64,000 nucleotides of DNA, taken from NCBI RefSeq assembly GCF_001422545.1, contig NZ_LMLE01000006.1:300982-364981 (forward strand). Direction: 5' to 3'. The translations under genes were made by a program, and so were the position numbers. The stretch is from Pedobacter sp. Leaf41 (GTDB lineage: Bacteria > Bacteroidota > Bacteroidia > Sphingobacteriales > Sphingobacteriaceae). How positions within the stretch are numbered: the stretch's first letter is position 1; every line of letters starts with the position of its first letter. Below the pieces are notes generated by a model, which was not told the DNA's origin, searched no databases, and was given only the letters and a program-made list of their open reading frames with translations. Positions 59,497-64,000 of this stretch are shown piece after piece.

Positions 59497-62400
59497 ATGA
59501 GTAGAATTTTTTACATCACATTTGCTTGCTTTCTTTTTGTACTGATGAGCGCTGATACAGTGCTTGCGCAACAAAGAACTATAAAAGGGAATGTAGTAGA
59601 CGAAATTGCCAAGCCCTTGCCTGGTGTTATAATTTCTGTCAAAGGAGAAAACATCCAAACCTCTTCTGATGATAATGGAAATTATACAATAACATTGCCT
59701 GCAAAAAGCAATACACTTATTTTCAAAATGGTGGGCATGATAACTAAAGAAATTGCGGTTGCTTCAGGTGAAAACACTGTTAGAGCTAGACTGCAACCCG
59801 ATCTTAAAAATCTGGATGAGGTTGTCGTTGTTGGATATGGTACGGTTAAAAAAAGCGACCTCACGGGTTCTGTTTCGACATTAAAAGGAAGTGAACTCAA
59901 TCGAACGCCTTCGGCTTCTGTAGATCAACTTTTGCAAGGTAAAATACCTGGGGTTCAGGTTATATCCGGTTCAGGACGACCAGGTGCTGGAGCCACTATA
60001 CGTATACGCGGAACAAGTTCATTAAACGGGTCAAATAGTCCACTAATGGTTGTAGACGGCTTTCCTTGGGGTGATGCTGGTAATTTGAAGCAGATAAATC
60101 CTGATGATATCGAATCGATTGAAGTATTAAAAGATGCTTCATCCGCAGCTATATATGGCTCAAGAGGTGCTAATGGAGTCATCCTGATCACCACAAAAAA
60201 AGGTAAGCTCGGGCAGTCTAACATTTCATTAAGCACACTTAATACGGTATCTGCTATGTCTGCCAAGCCTGACCTTTGGAGAGATGCCATTGATGAGGCA
60301 ACTTTTGCTAATGAAGCAGCTTTAACAGGAGGTACCCCTGCAAACCAACTGCCATATCTTGGTGAAATACGAGGGGGAGTTTATTTTCCTTCCATAGCAG
60401 AATTACGAGGCCTTGACCCTTCGAAGCCAAAGTGGCCACACAATACCGATTGGGTTGATTTGGTGTATCGCAAACCATTCTCTCAAAGTTATACACTAAC
60501 TGCAGATGGAGGAAGTGAAAAAACTAAATACGCTATTTCAGGAAATTATTACAAAGAAGAAGGTTTGGTCATTAAAAATTTCTATGATCGCTTCGCCACT
60601 AGATTAAACTTAGACCAAAAACTTACCGATGCTATTAATGTGGGTACTAACGTAATTCTTACCTATACGAAAAACAACGGTGTACAGGTTAATGCAGATC
60701 GCACAAGGGTTTTTCCAGTTTATGATGATAAGGGAAATTATTTCAGAACAAGTCCCACAGATTTTGGACACCCATTGGCAAATGCCAATGAGGTATTGAA
60801 CACTAGTAAAACAATTGATGTACTGGGAACAGTTTATGCCAACGCTAAAATAACCAAATGGTTACAATTCAGAACGCAACTAAGCTCAAAATATGGTAAT
60901 TCAATAGGAGACGTATATGAGCCGTCAATTGTGACCTTTAGAGGATTTGAAAGCAATGGCTATGGTGCAATAAATAATTTTAACACTACAGAATTGCTGA
61001 CCGAAAATTACCTAACCGCAATTAAGAACTTTGGGAAAGACCACAGCATTAATTTTGTTGCAGGATACTCTTTTCAAAAATTTAATACAAGAACCAGTGA
61101 CTTGATAGGAAATGGTTTTGTTAACGATAATATTCAAAACGAAAACTTAAGCACAGCAGCAAACAGGATTATCTCTAATGGACTCTCAAGATCAGAACTT
61201 GCATCATGGTTTGGAAGAGCTAACTATGTCTTTAAAGACCGTTACCTTTTTACCTTAACAGCCAGAGCTGATGGTTCAAGTAAATTCGGATCCAATAACA
61301 AGTGGGGTTATTTTCCATCTGGTGCAGTGGCGTGGAAAGCAAGCGAAGAAGAATTTATCAAATCACTCAATGTTTTCTCGGAACTTAAATTTAGAGTGAG
61401 TTATGGGCTTACAGGAAATCAGGGCATTAGCCCATATCAAACACTGGATAGGTTTGGAACAGCCAGATATTTTACTGGAGATGGTTTTCAGACAGGATTT
61501 GGTCCAGGTTTATCAGGTGCAAATAATGAGCAGGGTTTAACAATCGTTGGAGGCTTAGGGAACAATAGCTTAAAATGGGAAACTACCACCTCACTAGACT
61601 TGGGTGTGGATATTGGTTTCATGGATCAGAGGTTTAGGTTGACTATTGATTATTATAACAAAAATACTGATGATCTTCTAAGGTTGAGAACTATCGCGCC
61701 TTCATCAGGCTTTGATGAACAATGGATCAATGATGGTGAGATTAATAACAAAGGTATTGAGATTGGCCTTAACGCGGATATTATTAGAAAGAGTGAATTT
61801 TCTTGGAACGTTGGGGTTAACTTCACGCGCAATCGGAATAAGGTGGTCAGCATGGGAGAAAAAAACCGGGTTGATGTGGGAACCCTCTATGAATTGGTTA
61901 GACAAAGAATTCTAACCTACACGGTAGGACAGCCGATGTTTGCCTATTATGGTTATAAATCAAATGGGATAATACAAACGGTTCAGGAAGGTATTGCCTC
62001 AGGTTTAACAGGAGCTGCTGCGCAACCAGGTGAGATAAAATATCTTGATATATCTGGACCAAACGGAACTCCTGATGGAGTTATTGATGGCAATGATAGA
62101 ACCATTATAGGAAATCCGACTCCGGACTTTTTATATAGCTTTAATACAAACTTAAAGTACAAAAGATTTGACCTTTCCGCTCAGTTTTACGGGATTTATG
62201 GTAATGATGTATTTGATTTTAGAAAGCTGACACCAAGCAGGCAGATCATGCGTTGGACACCGGATAATCCGAGTAACGAAATTCCTAGAGCAAATAATAC
62301 AAGAGGTTTTCTAGCTTCAGATTTTTTCATCACAGATGGCTCTTTCTTGCGTATTCAAAATATAACTCTTGGATATAATTTTAAGGCCAACCCTGTAAAG

Positions 62401-62559
62401 GGGATAAAAAGTCTAAGGGTATTCTTTTCTGGTAATAATCTTTACACCTTCACCAAGTTTAATCCAGGGTTTGATGCAGAACTTGGAGAAAATGGTGTTA
62501 ATGAGGGTGCGTATCCAAGACCAAGAGCAATTTCAATAGGGTTAAATGTTGGCTTTTAA
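59497..62559 (+). CDS. SusC/RagA-family TonB-linked outer membrane protein
   Basis: A 1020-residue outer-membrane transporter. Signal peptide: SRIFYITFACFLFVLMSADTVLAQ. Then a carboxypeptidase-D-like domain (about 25-105, IKGNVVDEIAKPLPGVIISVKG), the SusC signature LDEVVVVGYGTVKKSDLTGS, the plug domain (VDQLLQGKIPGVQVISGSG, IRIRGTSSLNG, VDGFPWGD, IESIEVLKDASSAAIYGSRGANGVILITTKKG) and a large beta-barrel ending ISIGLNVGF with C-terminal Phe. No STN domain is present, so no anti-sigma signalling is predicted. With SusD it takes up an oligosaccharide or other polymer fragment. ATG 59497 is chosen because the signal peptide follows; an in-frame start 19 codons upstream lacks one. Confidence 0.95.
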   Translation: MSRIFYITFACFLFVLMSADTVLAQQRTIKGNVVDEIAKPLPGVIISVKGENIQTSSDDNGNYTITLPAKSNTLIFKMVGMITKEIAVASGENTVRARLQPDLKNLDEVVVVGYGTVKKSDLTGSVSTLKGSELNRTPSASVDQLLQGKIPGVQVISGSGRPGAGATIRIRGTSSLNGSNSPLMVVDGFPWGDAGNLKQINPDDIESIEVLKDASSAAIYGSRGANGVILITTKKGKLGQSNISLSTLNTVSAMSAKPDLWRDAIDEATFANEAALTGGTPANQLPYLGEIRGGVYFPSIAELRGLDPSKPKWPHNTDWVDLVYRKPFSQSYTLTADGGSEKTKYAISGNYYKEEGLVIKNFYDRFATRLNLDQKLTDAINVGTNVILTYTKNNGVQVNADRTRVFPVYDDKGNYFRTSPTDFGHPLANANEVLNTSKTIDVLGTVYANAKITKWLQFRTQLSSKYGNSIGDVYEPSIVTFRGFESNGYGAINNFNTTELLTENYLTAIKNFGKDHSINFVAGYSFQKFNTRTSDLIGNGFVNDNIQNENLSTAANRIISNGLSRSELASWFGRANYVFKDRYLFTLTARADGSSKFGSNNKWGYFPSGAVAWKASEEEFIKSLNVFSELKFRVSYGLTGNQGISPYQTLDRFGTARYFTGDGFQTGFGPGLSGANNEQGLTIVGGLGNNSLKWETTTSLDLGVDIGFMDQRFRLTIDYYNKNTDDLLRLRTIAPSSGFDEQWINDGEINNKGIEIGLNADIIRKSEFSWNVGVNFTRNRNKVVSMGEKNRVDVGTLYELVRQRILTYTVGQPMFAYYGYKSNGIIQTVQEGIASGLTGAAAQPGEIKYLDISGPNGTPDGVIDGNDRTIIGNPTPDFLYSFNTNLKYKRFDLSAQFYGIYGNDVFDFRKLTPSRQIMRWTPDNPSNEIPRANNTRGFLASDFFITDGSFLRIQNITLGYNFKANPVKGIKSLRVFFSGNNLYTFTKFNPGFDAELGENGVNEGAYPRPRAISIGLNVGF

Positions 62560-62569
62560 TTTTAAAATC

Positions 62570-64000
62570 ATGAAAGTAAAAAAATATATATACAGTGCAT
62601 TTGTTTTTGCAACAGTTTTATCAAGCTGTCAGAAATTAGAAGAAAAGCCTTATGGGTTAGTGAATACCAGTTCCTTTTATAAAACAGAGGCAGACGCAAA
62701 TTCAGCATTAGCCTATGCTTATTCGATACTTCCCGAGGTCGGTTATTACTCCCGGGGTTATTACATCATTACTGAACTTCCTACAGAGAACTTAACGCAA
62801 AAAGGTGATGCAGGAGTCTCTAATTTTGAATTGGATGAGATCAGGACGACACCGGCAAATGCGGATTTGGATAATTTATGGACCTATTTATACCGAGGCA
62901 TCGCAAGAGCTAATTCAGTGATCGCAAATGTTCCAAATGTAGAAGGTATCACTGCTGCTAACAAAAACCAAATTATTGGGGAAGGGTATTTTTTGAGAGC
63001 TTTGCACAATTTTAATCTGGTGCGATTGTTTGGAGCAGTTCCGTTAAGAACAGATGTTATTGCTGATGCAGGGCAGGTTCCAATGGCTAAATCATCTATA
63101 AGCGATATATACAATCTCATAGAAAGTGATCTAAAGAACGCAGAGGGTTTAATGAGTGTTGCTAAAAATAAAGAGGGTAGAGCGAACAAAGTTGCTGCGC
63201 AGGCTTTATTAGCCAAAGTATACCTGCATTTAGCCTCCTCTAAAAGTTATAATTCTCCCGGATATGCTTTTGTTGATGATGCAGAAACAAAGTATACAAA
63301 TGCAAAGACTTATGCTGCTAAAGTGATTAATGAACAGTCTGTTTTTGGGTTCACCAATACACTGGTTGACATTTGGAATACGGCCCTATATAAGACATCT
63401 GGAAGTGTAACCGAGCATATCTTTGATGCTGCTGTTGACCGATTAGGTGTAAGAGAAGGTGAATATACAAAATTACCAAATATGTTTCTTGGCTCTGATC
63501 GCCCCATGTCTATTCCCTATAATCCAAGTAATCCTTCCAGTCCGGTAATCAACATTGGACAAGGCTGGAATCATTTTAGGACAGAAGCCGGTCATTATAA
63601 TAGTTATGCAAACAATGACAGGCGTAAAACAGATCTTATAGTGTCTTCCTATACTAATTCTGGAACTGTTTACAATCTTGATATCAATTCTGCTTCAAGA
63701 CCATTTTCTAGAAAATTTATAGACCCAGGACGTGATGCCGATAAAATGAATGCAAACTCTCCTATTATTCGCTACTCCGATATACTTCTTGTTTATGCGG
63801 AGGCTGCTGGACCAAGTGAAGGATATTCAGCTGTAAATAGGATAAGGGCTAGGGCTGGACTTGGTGATTTGCCACCATCTCTGAGTGTAAAAGCATTCCG
63901 TGATGCTGTAATACTAGAAAGGGCTTGGGAACTTGCATTTGAGGGTAATCGTCTATTTGATTTACGCCGTACAAATGGCATGGAAAAAATGGCGCAGGAT
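62570..64000 (+). CDS. SusD/RagB-family lipoprotein (3' end outside window)
   Basis: The frame is open from ATG 62570 to the window end (477 codons). Signal peptide and lipobox are MKVKKYIYSAFVFATVLSSCQKLEEKP, Cys20. The mature part is helical (TPR-like): YKTEADANSALAYAYSIL, LWTYLYRGIARANSVIANVPN, NKNQIIGEGYFLRALHNFNLVRLFGAVPL, KVAAQALLAKVYLHLASS, and near the edge the family end ERAWELAFEGNRLFDLRRTNGM. It caps the SusC pore and binds ligand. It starts 10 bp after susC, so the two form one unit. Confidence 0.95.
   Translation, partial: MKVKKYIYSAFVFATVLSSCQKLEEKPYGLVNTSSFYKTEADANSALAYAYSILPEVGYYSRGYYIITELPTENLTQKGDAGVSNFELDEIRTTPANADLDNLWTYLYRGIARANSVIANVPNVEGITAANKNQIIGEGYFLRALHNFNLVRLFGAVPLRTDVIADAGQVPMAKSSISDIYNLIESDLKNAEGLMSVAKNKEGRANKVAAQALLAKVYLHLASSKSYNSPGYAFVDDAETKYTNAKTYAAKVINEQSVFGFTNTLVDIWNTALYKTSGSVTEHIFDAAVDRLGVREGEYTKLPNMFLGSDRPMSIPYNPSNPSSPVINIGQGWNHFRTEAGHYNSYANNDRRKTDLIVSSYTNSGTVYNLDINSASRPFSRKFIDPGRDADKMNANSPIIRYSDILLVYAEAAGPSEGYSAVNRIRARAGLGDLPPSLSVKAFRDAVILERAWELAFEGNRLFDLRRTNGMEKMAQD

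Overview
The window looks like a chromosomal segment from a Bacteroidota bacterium, most likely Sphingobacteriaceae and Pedobacter-like (lineage is inferred). Reasons: a 286-residue primary sigma factor with the short Bacteroidota layout; promoters of the TTTG / TAnnTTTG type instead of TTGACA/TATAAT; a Rho factor with a long disordered insert; DUF4290, DUF4254, DUF2851 and DUF4173 families; and a SusC/SusD pair. The DNA is AT-rich and few genes have a clear Shine-Dalgarno sequence.

Layout. 1-12.9 kb: five paralogous FtsX/MacB-type permeases in tandem (the first cut by the window edge), followed by one ABC ATPase, then a BtuF-like binding protein and a small lipoprotein. 14.2-19.3 kb: tRNA-Leu(UAG), trigger factor, a four-helix-bundle gene, ClpP, ClpX and AMP nucleosidase. 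19.7-23.4 kb: primary sigma factor (minus), a DUF2975/XRE pair (plus) and sucC (minus). 23.6-27.7 kb: a minus-strand run of membrane proteins around a winged-helix regulator, with two copies of a CTTTG-N5-CAAAG palindrome. 27.9-34.4 kb: LolD-type ATPase, an operon of a pre-ATP-grasp-like protein, a HAD-like protein and an S41 peptidase, then dprA and a cystathionine-beta-synthase-like enzyme. 34.7-47.5 kb: mostly minus-strand housekeeping genes (DUF4290-murA, DUF4254-GT9-SixA-like, a PolX-like PHP protein, sppA, pssA, rho) with folK and an HPt gene on the plus strand. 47.9-58.1 kb: pyrF, EamA transporter, DUF2851, small proteins, an ankyrin protein, ftsK-lolA, an MBL hydrolase and tRNA-Leu(GAG). 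58.4-64 kb: a decayed serine-recombinase remnant beside that tRNA, then susC and a susD cut by the window end.

How the parts fit. Most of the window is conserved housekeeping: protein quality control (Tig, ClpXP, SppA), transcription (SigA, Rho), envelope building (MurA, PssA, LolA-like, ABC export permeases), TCA cycle (SucC), pyrimidine and folate synthesis, and chromosome segregation (FtsK). The accessory parts are the permease array, the regulator/DUF4173 cluster and the recombinase-susCD end. Intergenic DNA is unusually rich in short imperfect palindromes of several families.

I saw no CRISPR array, rRNA, intact transposase, toxin-antitoxin pair or recognisable defence system. The most interesting signals are a recurrent -7 box 3-5 nt before start codons (predicted leaderless mRNAs), the palindrome that overlaps the promoter of the regulator cluster, a PolX-family protein that has lost its polymerase aspartates, and the recombinase remnant at a tRNA.
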